A stretch of DNA of 64,000 nucleotides from Candidatus Spongiihabitans thiooxidans. GTDB lineage: Bacteria; Pseudomonadota; Gammaproteobacteria; Arenicellales; Poriferihabitantaceae. The stretch is from positions 62,001 through 126,000 of the forward strand of contig LFLB01000002.1 in assembly GCA_001543005.1 (NCBI GenBank), in the 5' to 3' direction. Below, in pieces: positions 1 through 8,946 of this stretch; the stretch's first letter is position 1, and every line of letters begins with the position of its first letter. The position numbers and the translations under genes are program-made. The notes beneath the pieces are model-generated. The model saw only the letters and a list, made by a program, of their open reading frames with translations, was not told the origin of the DNA and made no database searches.

Positions 1-278
1 GCATGGATTTGCTGGAACCTGTAGTAAAGGAATTGAAGGCTGAAACGGTGGTCGGAGACACTAATCTGGCGAAAATTTCCGCGGTTGGAGTAGGTATGCG
101 ATCTCACGCAGGAATAGCGACTGCTATGTTTCGAGCTTTATCAGAAAAGGGGATAAATATTCAGATGATTTCCACCTCTGAAATCAAGATTTCTGTTACC
201 ATCGACAAAGAATATACCGAATTAGCAGTACGGACACTTCATAAAGCGTTTGGGCTAGAAAAAATTGGCGCAAATTAG
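1..278 (+). CDS. lysC: Aspartate kinase, C-terminal part (cut by window edge)
   Basis: Only the last ~92 codons are present; the gene enters from the left. The visible part is the second ACT regulatory domain of aspartokinase: the segment around 'KISAVGVGMRSHAGIA' followed by 'GINIQMISTSEIKISV' matches the family's allosteric lysine/threonine-binding region. The enzyme phosphorylates L-aspartate at the start of the Lys/Thr/Met/diaminopimelate pathway. csrA follows on the same strand, the usual gammaproteobacterial order. The ATG at position 3 is internal, not the start. Confidence 0.93.
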   Translation, partial: MDLLEPVVKELKAETVVGDTNLAKISAVGVGMRSHAGIATAMFRALSEKGINIQMISTSEIKISVTIDKEYTELAVRTLHKAFGLEKIGAN

Positions 279-449
279 TGAGAAGTTTTTTGAGTTGCAA
301 TTGAAAACTTGTTGGATATTCCATGGCTTCCCCATTTTGACATCCAGGGAGCATGGAGGTTGTTTCGATTTGGCGAATAGGGTGTCGAGAACATGGTATC
401 AGAATATGGTGTCGGTGAAATTGAAATCTATAATCAGGAGCAGAGAAAA

Positions 450-773
450 ATGTTAATTCTTACTCGCCGTATAGGCGAATCGGTTTACATCGGAGACGAT
501 GTTAGATTAACAGTTTTAGGCGTACGTGGAACCCAGGTTCGAATCGGTATAAATGCGCCCAAAGAGATACCCGTTCATCGAGAGGAGATATACTATCGAA
601 TCAAACATGAACAAGCAGGTGGTCACGGCCAGGATAACGGGCACGATCAGGGTGGTCAATATAATGGTAATCAATCAGATGATGATTCAGATGATTCAGA
701 TGATTCAGATGATTCAGATGATTATGATGATGACCAACCGGATACGGAAGCGGGTGATCCGCACAACGCATAA
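450..773 (+). CDS. csrA: Carbon storage regulator CsrA with acidic C-terminal tail
   Basis: Small homodimeric RNA-binding protein that represses or activates translation by binding GGA motifs in mRNA leaders. Residues 1-~60 are canonical: it opens [18 protein letters not shown] and ends the fold with the [12 protein letters not shown] segment. I start at the ATG at 450, preceded by GGAG at about 437-440; an in-frame upstream ATG at 393 would add 19 unrelated residues. The protein is 107 aa against about 60-65 usual, because of a ~45-residue extension rich in Gly, Asn and Gln, then a run of Asp and Ser encoded by a 9-bp tandem repeat. The tail is in frame and ends at a normal stop, so it looks translated, but its role is unknown. 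Confidence 0.93.
   Translation: MLILTRRIGESVYIGDDVRLTVLGVRGTQVRIGINAPKEIPVHREEIYYRIKHEQAGGHGQDNGHDQGGQYNGNQSDDDSDDSDDSDDSDDYDDDQPDTEAGDPHNA
684..719 (+). repeat. 9-bp tandem repeat inside csrA
   Basis: Four perfect copies of GATTCAGAT, each encoding Asp-Ser-Asp, with further degenerate GAT codons on both sides. Because the unit is a multiple of three, copy-number change would lengthen or shorten the acidic tail without a frameshift. Confidence 0.9.
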
Positions 774-825
774 CCCCGGCAACCTTGAACTGTTTTAGCT
801 TGCCGCCGGCTGGTCCGATAATATA

Positions 826-916
826 GGAGAGGTGGCCGAGCGGCTGAAGGCGCTCCCCTGCTAAGGGAGTATACGTTAATAGCGTATCGAGGGTTCGAAT
901 CCCTCTCTCTCCGCCA
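826..916 (+). tRNA. serX: tRNA-Ser (anticodon GCU)
   Basis: A class II tRNA with a long variable arm. The acceptor stem GGAGAGG pairs with the 3' TCTCTCC, followed by a G discriminator and an encoded CCA. The anticodon loop CTGCTAA gives GCU, and the T-arm contains GGTTCGAATCC. It lies between csrA and tRNA-Arg, the standard gammaproteobacterial neighbourhood. Confidence 0.96.
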
Positions 917-1307
917 TCCGTGTAAGCGGCTGGGTAGTAATCACATATTCCTCTACTATGCGACCGCCTATCAAGTGTTCCATGATAATTCTTTCAAGCA
1001 CCTCCGGCGTGCAAGAGTGATACCAAATGCCCTCTGGGTAAACCAGAGCTATAGGTCCATGAGCGCAGACTTGCAGGCAGTTTGCCTTGGTTCGGAAGAT
1101 TCCTCCTTCTTTAACCAACTCGAGTTCTTTTAGACGGGTTTTCAAATAATTCCACGATTCAAGACTTTTGTCCTTTAGAGAGCATTTTGGTTTAGTTTGG
1201 TCGCAACACAGAAAGATATGACGCTTGATGCGATTAACCTTGAGTTCATCCACAGCGGCTGCGAGATTTTTTTTCCGGTTCGCTATTGTTCGGGCTTCTG
1301 GGTTCAT
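876..1307 (-). CDS. (2Fe-2S) ferredoxin domain protein
   Basis: Thioredoxin-fold 2Fe-2S ferredoxin of about 143 aa. The cluster ligands are visible as Cys in '[11 protein letters not shown]' (residues ~33-41) and in 'CLQVCAHGP' (~78-86), followed by '[11 protein letters not shown]', typical of this family. It probably carries electrons, but no partner is encoded next to it. The reading frame runs antisense into the tRNA-Ser gene: the last ~13 residues (ending EGFEPSIRY) are complementary to tRNA sequence, so the annotated C-terminus is an accident of where the first stop falls. The domain ends well before that. Confidence 0.82.
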   Translation of the reverse strand: MNPEARTIANRKKNLAAAVDELKVNRIKRHIFLCCDQTKPKCSLKDKSLESWNYLKTRLKELELVKEGGIFRTKANCLQVCAHGPIALVYPEGIWYHSCTPEVLERIIMEHLIGGRIVEEYVITTQPLTRMAEREGFEPSIRY

Positions 1308-1504
1308 TGGTTAGCGTCCTGGATTGGGAAGTTGGGGGTAAATCGAGATCATTGGTTCAGCGATAATCGGTTGTGTTAGTGGAAATTTGATTGCGCCATT
1401 GATGCCGATTATTCCCGGAATGAAGATATAAAGTGCCGTACAGTAACTTTATTGTCATTGAAATACCATCACGATTTCGGTATTGTTAAACTAATCACCA
1501 AGTT

Positions 1505-1581
1505 GCGCCCGTAGCTCAGTTGGATAGAGTACCTGGCTACGAACCAGGGGGTCGGGAGTTCGAATCTCTCCGGGCGCGCCA
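1505..1581 (+). tRNA. tRNA-Arg (anticodon ACG)
   Basis: A 77-nt cloverleaf: the acceptor GCGCCCG pairs with CGGGCGC, followed by discriminator G and an encoded CCA. The D-arm is AGCTCAGTTGGATAGAGT, the anticodon loop CTACGAA sits between CCTGG and CCAGG, and the T-loop is GTTCGAATC. The ACG anticodon is normally edited to ICG to read CGU/CGC/CGA. Confidence 0.96.
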
Positions 1582-1775
1582 TTAAATATGACTCGAAATA
1601 TTACCTGTTGCTACAAATAAATTTTAATGAAACTTAGCGCCGCCATAATCAAGCGATAGGCTGGATCAGGTGGCAAATGCCATTGTTCAGGCTTCGCAAA
1701 CCGGTAATTGGGGGAGGGTAAGATATTTGTCTATGACTGGGATAAAGCGATTCGGATTAGGACAAATGAACTGGA

Positions 1776-2423
1776 TCAATTGCTTCCATAAGCATCACGG
1801 TAGGCTGCTACGGCATCATAATATTGTCGATATTCCTGAGTCGACTGTAGATAATTAACCAAATCGTCCAGCTTCAGCAGTGACAATACAGGCACGTTGT
1901 ATTGTTGCTCAATTTTTTGAACAGCGGAGTGGGTGTCGCCATCTGCGATTTCCTGGCGATCCAATGCGATGGCGATTGCGCAGGGTTTTGCGCCTGCCGA
2001 TTTAATGATTTTGACTGATTCATTGATTGATGTTCCAGCCGTTATGACATCGTCAACGATGACTACGTCGCCGTTAAGCGCGGCGCCGACTATATTGCCG
2101 CCTTCGCCATGATCTTTGGTTTCTTTGCGATTAAACGCATAAGCCACGTTACGTTTTTGGTGGTTCGCCAGCTGTACCGCAATGGCGGTGGCCAATGGGA
2201 TGCCTTTGTAAGCCGGGCCATAGAGCATGAAATCATTTTTTAATTCAGCCGATATGAGTAACGCGTAGAACTTTGCGAGTTGCCCCAAAAGCTCACCGGT
2301 ATTGAATAGTCCAGCGTTAAAGAAATACGGGCTGGAGCGACCGGATTTCAGGGTAAATTCACCGAAGCACAAAATTTTGTTTCTAACACAGATATCGAGG
2401 AATTCGCCTTTCAAATTTGACAT
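1776..2423 (-). CDS. pyrE: Orotate phosphoribosyltransferase
   Basis: Converts orotate and PRPP to orotidine 5'-phosphate in pyrimidine synthesis; cytosolic dimer. The 215-aa length is typical. The PRPP-binding signature 'VVIVDDVITAGTSI' lies at about residues 120-133, the 'YGPAYKGIPLA' loop at ~68-78, and the catalytic flexible loop with 'FNRKETKDHGEGG' at ~98-110. It is transcribed leftward, with an AmpG-like permease ending upstream on the same strand about 107 bp away. Confidence 0.95.
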   Translation of the reverse strand: MSNLKGEFLDICVRNKILCFGEFTLKSGRSSPYFFNAGLFNTGELLGQLAKFYALLISAELKNDFMLYGPAYKGIPLATAIAVQLANHQKRNVAYAFNRKETKDHGEGGNIVGAALNGDVVIVDDVITAGTSINESVKIIKSAGAKPCAIAIALDRQEIADGDTHSAVQKIEQQYNVPVLSLLKLDDLVNYLQSTQEYRQYYDAVAAYRDAYGSN

Positions 2424-2530
2424 GATGAAATTTGATATAATGGTGGAACTGGAAAGAACTATTTTCTACACGTAAACATTGCCCTCATCGCCGCAACACT
2501 CGGCTTGAATTCGCCACGCATAATTCATCG

Positions 2531-3856
2531 TCATGCAAACAGGTATCTAAACTTGCGCCCGATCCAATATAGCATCAGCAAACTCGGAATAACCATCAGT
2601 GCGGTGATGATGAAAAATGTTATCCAGTCACCGTTCAAGCCATCCACCAATAAACCGCTACCGCTGGCAAATACCGTGCGTCCAAAATTGCCGGCTGATG
2701 CCATTAAGGCGTATTGCGTCGCCGTGTAGGCGCGATTGGTCAGGTGTGAGATGAACGCCACAAAGGCAACGGTTGAAAAAGCGGCGGTAAAGTTATCCAG
2801 CAAAATTGCGATGGCAAGAACCGTGGTATCTGAGCCAACATAAGCCAAATAAGCAAAAATCAAGTTAGTCGACGCCATGGCAATACCGCTAATCATCAGC
2901 CCGCGCACCAAGCCGTAATGCACCGTAATGATACTTGCCAAAATAGAAAACAGCACCGTTAGTGTTGAGCCAACTAATTTAGAATAAGTGGCAATTTCAC
3001 CAACAGTAAAACCAATTTCCCTATAAAACACCAATGACATTCGCCCTAAAAACGCCTCGCCCACCTTAAACAACATAATAAACGCCAAAATAACCAAGGC
3101 AGTTTTGCCAAATCTGGTAAAAAAGTCTGTTAATGGCTCAACCAAAGTGGTCAAGATCCAGGCGCTGATTTTTTGCCATAGATTGTGTCCGCCTAATAAT
3201 TCTTCATAACTCGCTTGCGTGTTGGCTTGTATTTCTTCGCGCGTGCTTGACGGCTCGCGCAACGACAAAGTAACCGCCATAAAGCCAATCATAAACACGC
3301 TCATAAGCAAATAAACCCGGTCCCACGAAGCGCCAAAATCTGATAGATACAGCGCGACCGCACCCAAAAATCCATAACCCACCCACCAGCCTGAGGTTGC
3401 CATCGCCGCCGTGGCCGGCAATTTATCCTTTTCCTCCACTCGCATCACATCAATGCGATAGGCATCAATCACAATGTCTTGTGTGGCGGAGACCGCTGCC
3501 ACTGATAACGCCAGAAAACTCACCCAAACCAAGCTTTGTTTTGGGTCAGTGAATGAAATTAATACGATCAATAACAGCAACAAGCCTTGCGATAATATCA
3601 ACCAGGAACGACGCTGCCCCAGTTTGTACAAAAATGGTATTTTCACCCGGTCCAACAACGGCGCCCACATCCAGTTAATCGAATACACCGCAAACACCGA
3701 ACCAAACAAGCCAATCGCGGTGCGCGTCAGCCCTTCATCCTGGAGCCAAAGCGTCATCGCCGAGCCTATGATTACCCAAGGGAACCCGCTGGCGATGCCG
3801 TTTAAAAAGATCGACAACATGCGCTGGTCCAGGTAGGTGTCCAATATTTTTTGCAT
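2531..3856 (-). CDS. ampG: AmpG-family muropeptide permease (MFS)
   Basis: Major facilitator superfamily inner-membrane protein of the AmpG type, which imports anhydromuropeptides for peptidoglycan recycling. The N-terminus 'FLNGIASGFPWVIIGSAM', then 'LQDEGLTRTAIGLFGSV', and the loop-2 region 'WAPLLDRVKIPF' match that family, and later 'SATQDIVIDAYRIDVM' is a hallmark AmpG segment. About 12 hydrophobic spans are visible. I use the ATG at 3856, immediately before the first conserved helix; an upstream GTG at 3904 would add 16 residues. The gene lies between yggT and pyrE on the same strand. Confidence 0.85.
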   Translation of the reverse strand: MQKILDTYLDQRMLSIFLNGIASGFPWVIIGSAMTLWLQDEGLTRTAIGLFGSVFAVYSINWMWAPLLDRVKIPFLYKLGQRRSWLILSQGLLLLLIVLISFTDPKQSLVWVSFLALSVAAVSATQDIVIDAYRIDVMRVEEKDKLPATAAMATSGWWVGYGFLGAVALYLSDFGASWDRVYLLMSVFMIGFMAVTLSLREPSSTREEIQANTQASYEELLGGHNLWQKISAWILTTLVEPLTDFFTRFGKTALVILAFIMLFKVGEAFLGRMSLVFYREIGFTVGEIATYSKLVGSTLTVLFSILASIITVHYGLVRGLMISGIAMASTNLIFAYLAYVGSDTTVLAIAILLDNFTAAFSTVAFVAFISHLTNRAYTATQYALMASAGNFGRTVFASGSGLLVDGLNGDWITFFIITALMVIPSLLMLYWIGRKFRYLFA

Positions 3857-3924
3857 GATTTGTCTTGGTCTAATTATTCGGGCCGCGATTTGTGACAGCA
3901 ACACTCATGACAGTAACACGGGTG

Positions 3925-4497
3925 CTAGAAAAAAAAGCTGCGCCCGAGATCGGTAATGGGTTGTATCACCAATCTCTGGATCAGGTTCAATGCCAGCAAA
4001 GCCAGCAGAGGAGACAGGTCGATGCCCTGAATCGGCGGAAGAATTTTTCTGAACGGCCTAATGAGCGGATTGCTCATGCTGTTGATTAGATGAACTACAG
4101 GGTGTTGCGACACAGGCGCCACCCAGCTCAGGATGGCGCTACCGAGAATCACAATGATTAAGGTCCATGTTATGGTAGTGAGAACTTCGGCAATGGTTAT
4201 CATCAGTGCTCCGGGAATATTAAACGGATAACCGGACAGGGTGAGCAACAAACCGGTTTTAATAAGCCCAATTATCAGAATCAATGCTACCGACGACAGG
4301 TCAATGCCGTACATTCCCGGGATATAACGCCGCAATATTTTTAAGGGTGGATTGGTTGCGGTAATAATAAATCGGGAGACAGGATTGCGGAAATCCACTT
4401 GTAGCAACTGAAACAGAAAACGTAGTATGACCACAGTCAAATACAATCCCACTATGGTTTCAATGATAAAACTCAACGCATTTTGTATGTAAGGCAT
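3925..4497 (-). CDS. yggT: YggT family integral membrane protein
   Basis: A 190-aa inner-membrane protein with two YggT repeats. Each has a hydrophobic helix, then a 'NPVSRFIITATNPPLKILRRYIP' or 'HPVVHLINSMSNPLIRPFRKILP' type segment and an I-DLS motif. The ATG directly abuts the proC stop codon with no spacer, so the two are probably translationally coupled, as in the common yggS-proC-yggT cluster. The molecular role of the family is not firmly established; links to osmotic or ion homeostasis have been proposed. Confidence 0.88.
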   Translation of the reverse strand: MPYIQNALSFIIETIVGLYLTVVILRFLFQLLQVDFRNPVSRFIITATNPPLKILRRYIPGMYGIDLSSVALILIIGLIKTGLLLTLSGYPFNIPGALMITIAEVLTTITWTLIIVILGSAILSWVAPVSQHPVVHLINSMSNPLIRPFRKILPPIQGIDLSPLLALLALNLIQRLVIQPITDLGRSFFF

Positions 4498-5334
4498 TTA
4501 CATTGCTCCCAGGGTTTTTGCAAGCTCGGCTGATTTTTTGATGGCATCATTAATGCCGAGGGTGATTGTTTCATCGATACCGTGTTTCTCCATAGTCAAT
4601 AATGCCGCTTCGGTAGTGCCGCCCGGTGAGGTGACCTGACGTCGCAATTCACCGGGTAAATGCTCGCTCTTGCTTGCGAGTTTGGCGGCGCCTAAGGCGG
4701 TTTGTAGCGCCAGCGTTCTCGCTACTGTACCACCTAGCCCGTTCGCCTGCGCCGCATTTATCATTATTTCCATCAGTTTAAAAAAATACGCGGGGCCACT
4801 GCCGGAAATTCCGGTAACCGTATCAATATCGCTTTCGGTGTTGACCCATATCACCTGCCCCACGGCTTGCATAACTTGCGTTGCCGATTGCTTGTGAAAA
4901 CTATTTGCATGTGCATTAGCAAGCAATCCAGAGACGCCACAATTCACCAGTGCGGGGGTGTTGGGCATCGCCCGGACAAAAGGCACTTCCTGTCCAATCC
5001 ATTTCACGATATCACTGATTCTGATTCCGGCTACAATGGATATGATCAAAGGATTATTCTTAACCAGGGTTGTTCGAATCGATTCTACGGCTTGTTTCAA
5101 GACCTGTGGTTTTACCGACAATACAACGATATCTGCCTGGCGGATACATTTTTCGTTGTTTTCGTAAATAGTGATGCTAAATTGCTTTTCCAGTAAATTA
5201 CGTTGCTCTTTTGACGGATCTGAGACAAAAATATTTTTCGATGGCCAGCCAGAGGAAACCAATCCTCCAATAATGCTGCGCGCCATATTTCCTCCCCCAA
5301 TAAATGCGATTCGGTTGTTTGCAGATGGTTTCAT
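4498..5334 (-). CDS. proC: Pyrroline-5-carboxylate reductase
   Basis: Last step of proline synthesis: reduces 1-pyrroline-5-carboxylate with NAD(P)H. The Rossmann motif 'IAFIGGGNMARSIIGGL' is at residues ~8-24 and the C-terminal signature 'LRRQVTSPGGTTEAALLTM' at ~230-248. I begin at the Met of MKPSANN (5334), which gives the normal ~278 aa. The open frame extends 46 codons upstream, but that extension is encoded by a repeated hairpin element found at two other loci (5353-5397), so it is leader rather than protein. Confidence 0.94.
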   Translation of the reverse strand: MKPSANNRIAFIGGGNMARSIIGGLVSSGWPSKNIFVSDPSKEQRNLLEKQFSITIYENNEKCIRQADIVVLSVKPQVLKQAVESIRTTLVKNNPLIISIVAGIRISDIVKWIGQEVPFVRAMPNTPALVNCGVSGLLANAHANSFHKQSATQVMQAVGQVIWVNTESDIDTVTGISGSGPAYFFKLMEIMINAAQANGLGGTVARTLALQTALGAAKLASKSEHLPGELRRQVTSPGGTTEAALLTMEKHGIDETITLGINDAIKKSAELAKTLGAM

Positions 5335-5352
5335 TTTGGATTTCTCTATTAA

Positions 5353-5397
5353 GGAAGTCTTGAATAATGCCATCCTGGCGTTATCAGAGCAAGAACA
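5353..5397 (-). repeat. Hairpin repeat element, copy A (upstream of proC)
   Basis: A 45-bp element read on the minus strand, beginning TGTTCTTGCTCTGATAACG and ending ATTCAAGACTTCC. It differs from copy C (45071-45115) at only about 4 of 45 positions and is very close to copy B (13406-13449). The arms GATAACGCC and GGC-TTATTC can pair. It ends 18 nt before the proC start codon. Confidence 0.85.
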
Positions 5398-5496
5398 CCA
5401 AAAATAACCGAACAGCCAAAATAGCCGGTTTAGATTGTCTGTCGAATTTTGCTCGCACATCCTTGTACTCATAGGGACGGCCCTGAATAATCATGC

Positions 5497-6231
5497 CTAT
5501 ATTGGACGAGGGCCGAAAATCGCAGTCCCTATTCGTATTTGTGTTGCACCTTCCAGAATGGCCGCTTCCATGTCGCCGGTCATGCCCATCGACAGTTGAT
5601 TCAGATTGAAACCCTGTTGGTTGAGTTGTTCAAGTGCCATTCTGCAACGCCTGAAAATTGCGCGCTGTTTTTCAAAATCTGGTTCTATTTCAGGAATAAT
5701 CATCAGTCCGCGGAAATTTAAGTTTCGCATTCCATTGATAGAATCGGCCAACTGCGGAAGTTCATTTAAGCAAACACCGGATTTGGATAATTCCTGTTGT
5801 AAATTGAGTTGAATTAAAACCTTTAATGGGGGTCGGTCGCCTCTGTGTTGATTCAGTTTTTCAGCAACTTTTGTGCTGTGTACGGTGTGAACCCAGTCGA
5901 AACACTCGGCGATTTTTGTGCATTTTCTGCTTTGTATGTGGCCTATGAAATGCCAACAAATGTTATTTTCGACTCCCCTGTTTTCCATAGCCAGGTTTTC
6001 AAGAGCAAGGTTTACCCGGGCAATTTTTTCAACCCCTTCCTGCACATAGTTTTCCGCGAAATCCCGATGCCCCAGCTTAATCAGTTCAACTACTTTTTCA
6101 GCATTGTGGCGCTTGCTCACTGCAATCAATTTTACCGTTGATACTCGACCTTGATATTTGTTCGCGTACTCCGCCACCGCGTCCAGCGTTCGCTGATATC
6201 TTTTAGCCAGAGGCGATTGTTCTACGGGCAT
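5497..6231 (-). CDS. yggS: YggS family PLP homeostasis protein
   Basis: Fold-type III pyridoxal-phosphate protein (PLPBP/YggS/PROSC), a non-enzymatic regulator of free PLP and of amino/keto acid balance. 244 aa. The PLP lysine lies in 'VKLIAVSKRHNAEKV' (~33-47), with 'DFAENYVQEG' (~56-65), 'WHFIGHIQSRK' (~93-103) and the phosphate-binding end 'SMGMTGDMEAAILEGAT..RIGTAIFG'. An unusual Asn/Glu-rich stretch with repeating EN (about residues 73-88) interrupts the usual spacing before WHFIGH. It is first in the leftward yggS-proC-yggT cluster and divergent from argC. Confidence 0.93.
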   Translation of the reverse strand: MPVEQSPLAKRYQRTLDAVAEYANKYQGRVSTVKLIAVSKRHNAEKVVELIKLGHRDFAENYVQEGVEKIARVNLALENLAMENRGVENNICWHFIGHIQSRKCTKIAECFDWVHTVHSTKVAEKLNQHRGDRPPLKVLIQLNLQQELSKSGVCLNELPQLADSINGMRNLNFRGLMIIPEIEPDFEKQRAIFRRCRMALEQLNQQGFNLNQLSMGMTGDMEAAILEGATQIRIGTAIFGPRPI

Positions 6232-6446
6232 ATTATTGCGGGTGATTTGTTCTGCGGGTAAACTTTCAATTTAATTTGAAGGTATACTAATAGCCATCAA
6301 AAATGCACGGTTACTTGCACTATTGTTTGATTCTATCAGAGCTGCTACAAGTTTAATGCACACATAAAACATAGAAATTTGGGATGAAAAATTGGATTTA
6401 TCTGAACTGTTCGCTTTTGCGGTAAGGGGTATGACCTCCTGAAACG

Positions 6447-7508
6447 ATGGAAAAATTGACCTCGATAAAGATCGGAATTATGGGTGGTACTGGTTATACC
6501 GGTATTGAGCTACTGCGAATTCTCGCGAATCATCCCTATGCCCAGATAACGGTTATTACCTCTCGAAGTGAATCCGGGCAGTCGGTATCCGAGTATTTTC
6601 CCGCTTTAAAGGGTCACTGCGATATCGCATTTTCTGATCCGAATAATTGTGATTTGACCCAGTGCGATGTGGTGTTTAGTGCAACGCCAAAAGGGGTCGC
6701 CATGCGCCATGCTGAACAATTAATCGCTGCTGGCATCAAGTTTATCGATTTATCAGCGGATTTCAGATTAAAAGATGTGGCCGAATGGGAGCGCTGGTAT
6801 GGCATGAAACACCATTGCCCGAAATTGATTTCCGAAGCAGTATATGGGTTGCCGGAAATTTACCGGGAGCAGATTAGTGATGCCCGGTTGGTCGCAAACC
6901 CGGGATGCTATCCCACGGTCGTACAACTTGGTTTTCTGCCATTACTGGAAAATAATTTAATTGAAACTGATAGCCTGATTGCCGATGCAAAATCAGGGGT
7001 TTCAGGGGCCGGCCGAAAAGCCGCCTTGGCGACATCCTTCTCTGAAGTTTCGGATTCATTTAAAGCTTATGCCGTTTCCGGTCACCGCCATTTTCCCGAA
7101 CTTAAACAAGGATTACACGCAATCAGCAACCAGGCTGTGGAGCTGATATTTACACCGCATCTGCTGCCCATAGTTAGAGGAATTCACGCGACTTTGTACG
7201 CACGGTTAACGGATGAAAGTAATCATTTAACCACCGCTCAGATTCAGTCAATCTTCGAAAGACGTTTTGAGCATGAGCCCTTTGTTGAGGTGTTGCCATC
7301 AGGCTCCCATCCAGACACAAAAAATGTTCGAGGGAGTAACCATTGTCAGATTTCTATTCATCGGCCGCAAGAGGGAAGGACTGTCGTGGTGCTGGCAGTA
7401 GAAGATAATCTTGTCAAAGGTGCCGCCGGTCAGGCTGTTCAGAACATGAATTTAATGTTCGGTTTCGACGAAACCTGTGGCTTGCAGAACATTGCTCTGG
7501 TGCCTTAA
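6447..7508 (+). CDS. argC: N-acetyl-gamma-glutamyl-phosphate reductase
   Basis: NADPH-dependent reduction of N-acetylglutamyl-5-phosphate in arginine synthesis. The NADP motif '[19 protein letters not shown]' is at residues ~8-26, the catalytic Cys in 'VANPGCYPT' at ~150-158, and '[10 protein letters not shown]' and 'HRHFPEL' further on. 353 aa, close to the usual ~345. A 215-bp divergent intergenic region separates it from yggS and must hold both promoters. Confidence 0.95.
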   Translation: MEKLTSIKIGIMGGTGYTGIELLRILANHPYAQITVITSRSESGQSVSEYFPALKGHCDIAFSDPNNCDLTQCDVVFSATPKGVAMRHAEQLIAAGIKFIDLSADFRLKDVAEWERWYGMKHHCPKLISEAVYGLPEIYREQISDARLVANPGCYPTVVQLGFLPLLENNLIETDSLIADAKSGVSGAGRKAALATSFSEVSDSFKAYAVSGHRHFPELKQGLHAISNQAVELIFTPHLLPIVRGIHATLYARLTDESNHLTTAQIQSIFERRFEHEPFVEVLPSGSHPDTKNVRGSNHCQISIHRPQEGRTVVVLAVEDNLVKGAAGQAVQNMNLMFGFDETCGLQNIALVP

Positions 7509-7547
7509 CAACGCTTGCAGAGCAACGTAAATTGCTAAAAGAATTGC

Positions 7548-8759
7548 GTGAAAAGCCAGACTAATCCCGAAGTTAATGTGGAACTGGATATAGAACAAAT
7601 TCGGCAAGATACGCCGAGTTGTGAAAGTATGATTCATTTCAACAATGCGGGTTGCTCATTGATGCCTGAGCCTGTGAGCAATCAGGTTCTTGAATATCTC
7701 GCACAGAAACAGGAATTTGGTGGCTATGAAATAGGTAGTCGTAGAAAAGGTGAATTAGAAAAATTTTATACCTCCGCATCAAAATTGATCGGCTGCAAGC
7801 CTGATGAAATTGCATTCTGTGATGGCAACACCTGTGGTTGGCAACATTTTTTCTATAGCCTTCGATTAAATTCCGGTGACAGGATTATTACCACTCGGGT
7901 TGACTACGGCAGCAATATGGTTGCTTACATACAAATGGCCAGGACCAAAGATGTAAAAATTAATTTTATCGCAACCGATGACCGGGGTGATCTGGATATT
8001 GAAAGTCTAAAAGACTTGATCAACGAAAAAACCAAACTGATTTCAATTAGCCATATCCCAACCGGTAGTGGAATGGTTAATGATGCACAAGCGGTGGGCG
8101 CCATTGCGGCACAAGCCGGCATCCCTTATTTGTTGGATGCCTGTCAGTCTATCGGGCATTTGCATCTGGAGGTTGAAAAAATCGGTTGTACCGCATTGTC
8201 GGCAACCGGGCGAAAATATTTGCGTGGTCCCCGAGGAACGGGCGTTTTGTATGTTGCGAGAAGTTATTTTGAGACTGCGGAACCCATGTTCCTGGAGCAA
8301 CAAGGCGTTAATCTGATCGACCACAGTCATTATGAACTGATTGATAGTGCTCGACGATTCGAGAATTTTGAATGTCATATGGCAGGGAAATTGGGGTTGG
8401 CGGCGGCCATGGACTATGCCAGTGAAATCGGTATGACCCATATCGAAAATCGCATCTACAAATTGGCAAAAATTTGTCGTCAACAACTGATAAACATCCC
8501 GAAAGTTACCGTTTATGATCATGGGGCTGTGCAATGCGGCATTGTGACATTTTCTATCAATGGCCAACATCCATCCGAAACCAGGAGCAGGTTAAGCGAA
8601 AATAAAATCAATATCTGGGTTTCTGCAGGCCCGGGCAGCCTGGTTGATTTCCAGAATCGGGGAATCGAGGCTCTGGCCAGGGCTTCGTTGCACTATTACA
8701 ACACAGAAGACGAAATCGAAAAATTTTGTGATGTTATTGCAATGTTAGCGCAACGATAA
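7548..8759 (+). CDS. Class V aminotransferase / NifS-like PLP enzyme
   Basis: Fold-type I PLP enzyme of 403 aa. The cofactor lysine is in 'SATGRKYLRGPRGTGVLYV' (~residues 216-234), and 'MIHFNNAGCSLMPEPV' near the N-terminus and 'YLLDACQSIGHL' (~195) are typical of the class V/cysteine desulfurase-like group. The substrate cannot be told: no conserved catalytic Cys loop like that of IscS is evident. The frame starts with GTG at 7548; the next Met (7629) begins inside the conserved domain, so GTG is preferred despite a weak ribosome-binding site. It starts 39 bp after argC and may be cotranscribed. Confidence 0.85.
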   Translation: MKSQTNPEVNVELDIEQIRQDTPSCESMIHFNNAGCSLMPEPVSNQVLEYLAQKQEFGGYEIGSRRKGELEKFYTSASKLIGCKPDEIAFCDGNTCGWQHFFYSLRLNSGDRIITTRVDYGSNMVAYIQMARTKDVKINFIATDDRGDLDIESLKDLINEKTKLISISHIPTGSGMVNDAQAVGAIAAQAGIPYLLDACQSIGHLHLEVEKIGCTALSATGRKYLRGPRGTGVLYVARSYFETAEPMFLEQQGVNLIDHSHYELIDSARRFENFECHMAGKLGLAAAMDYASEIGMTHIENRIYKLAKICRQQLINIPKVTVYDHGAVQCGIVTFSINGQHPSETRSRLSENKINIWVSAGPGSLVDFQNRGIEALARASLHYYNTEDEIEKFCDVIAMLAQR

Positions 8760-8946
8760 ATTATATTCTTAAATATTCTGGTGCCAGAAAGTTCAAGTCA
8801 ATCTTTTACGAACGCCCGATTGGCGGCGATTTCCCTCATAAGGGCATGTCGTTATGTTTGGCCGATTCATGTTTGATTAAGGCGTTATTTGATAATTTAC
8901 AGCTTGCTGCCGACCACCGTAGTTTCAATTTTTAAGTGCAAATCCA

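Noticed and set aside
826-1581. tRNA genes as attachment sites for an island
   Set aside because: No integrase and no direct repeat of either tRNA 3' end was found elsewhere in the window.
1670-1858. 62-codon frame between tRNA-Arg and pyrE
   Set aside because: No ribosome-binding site or family resemblance, and its 3' end overlaps the pyrE coding sequence.
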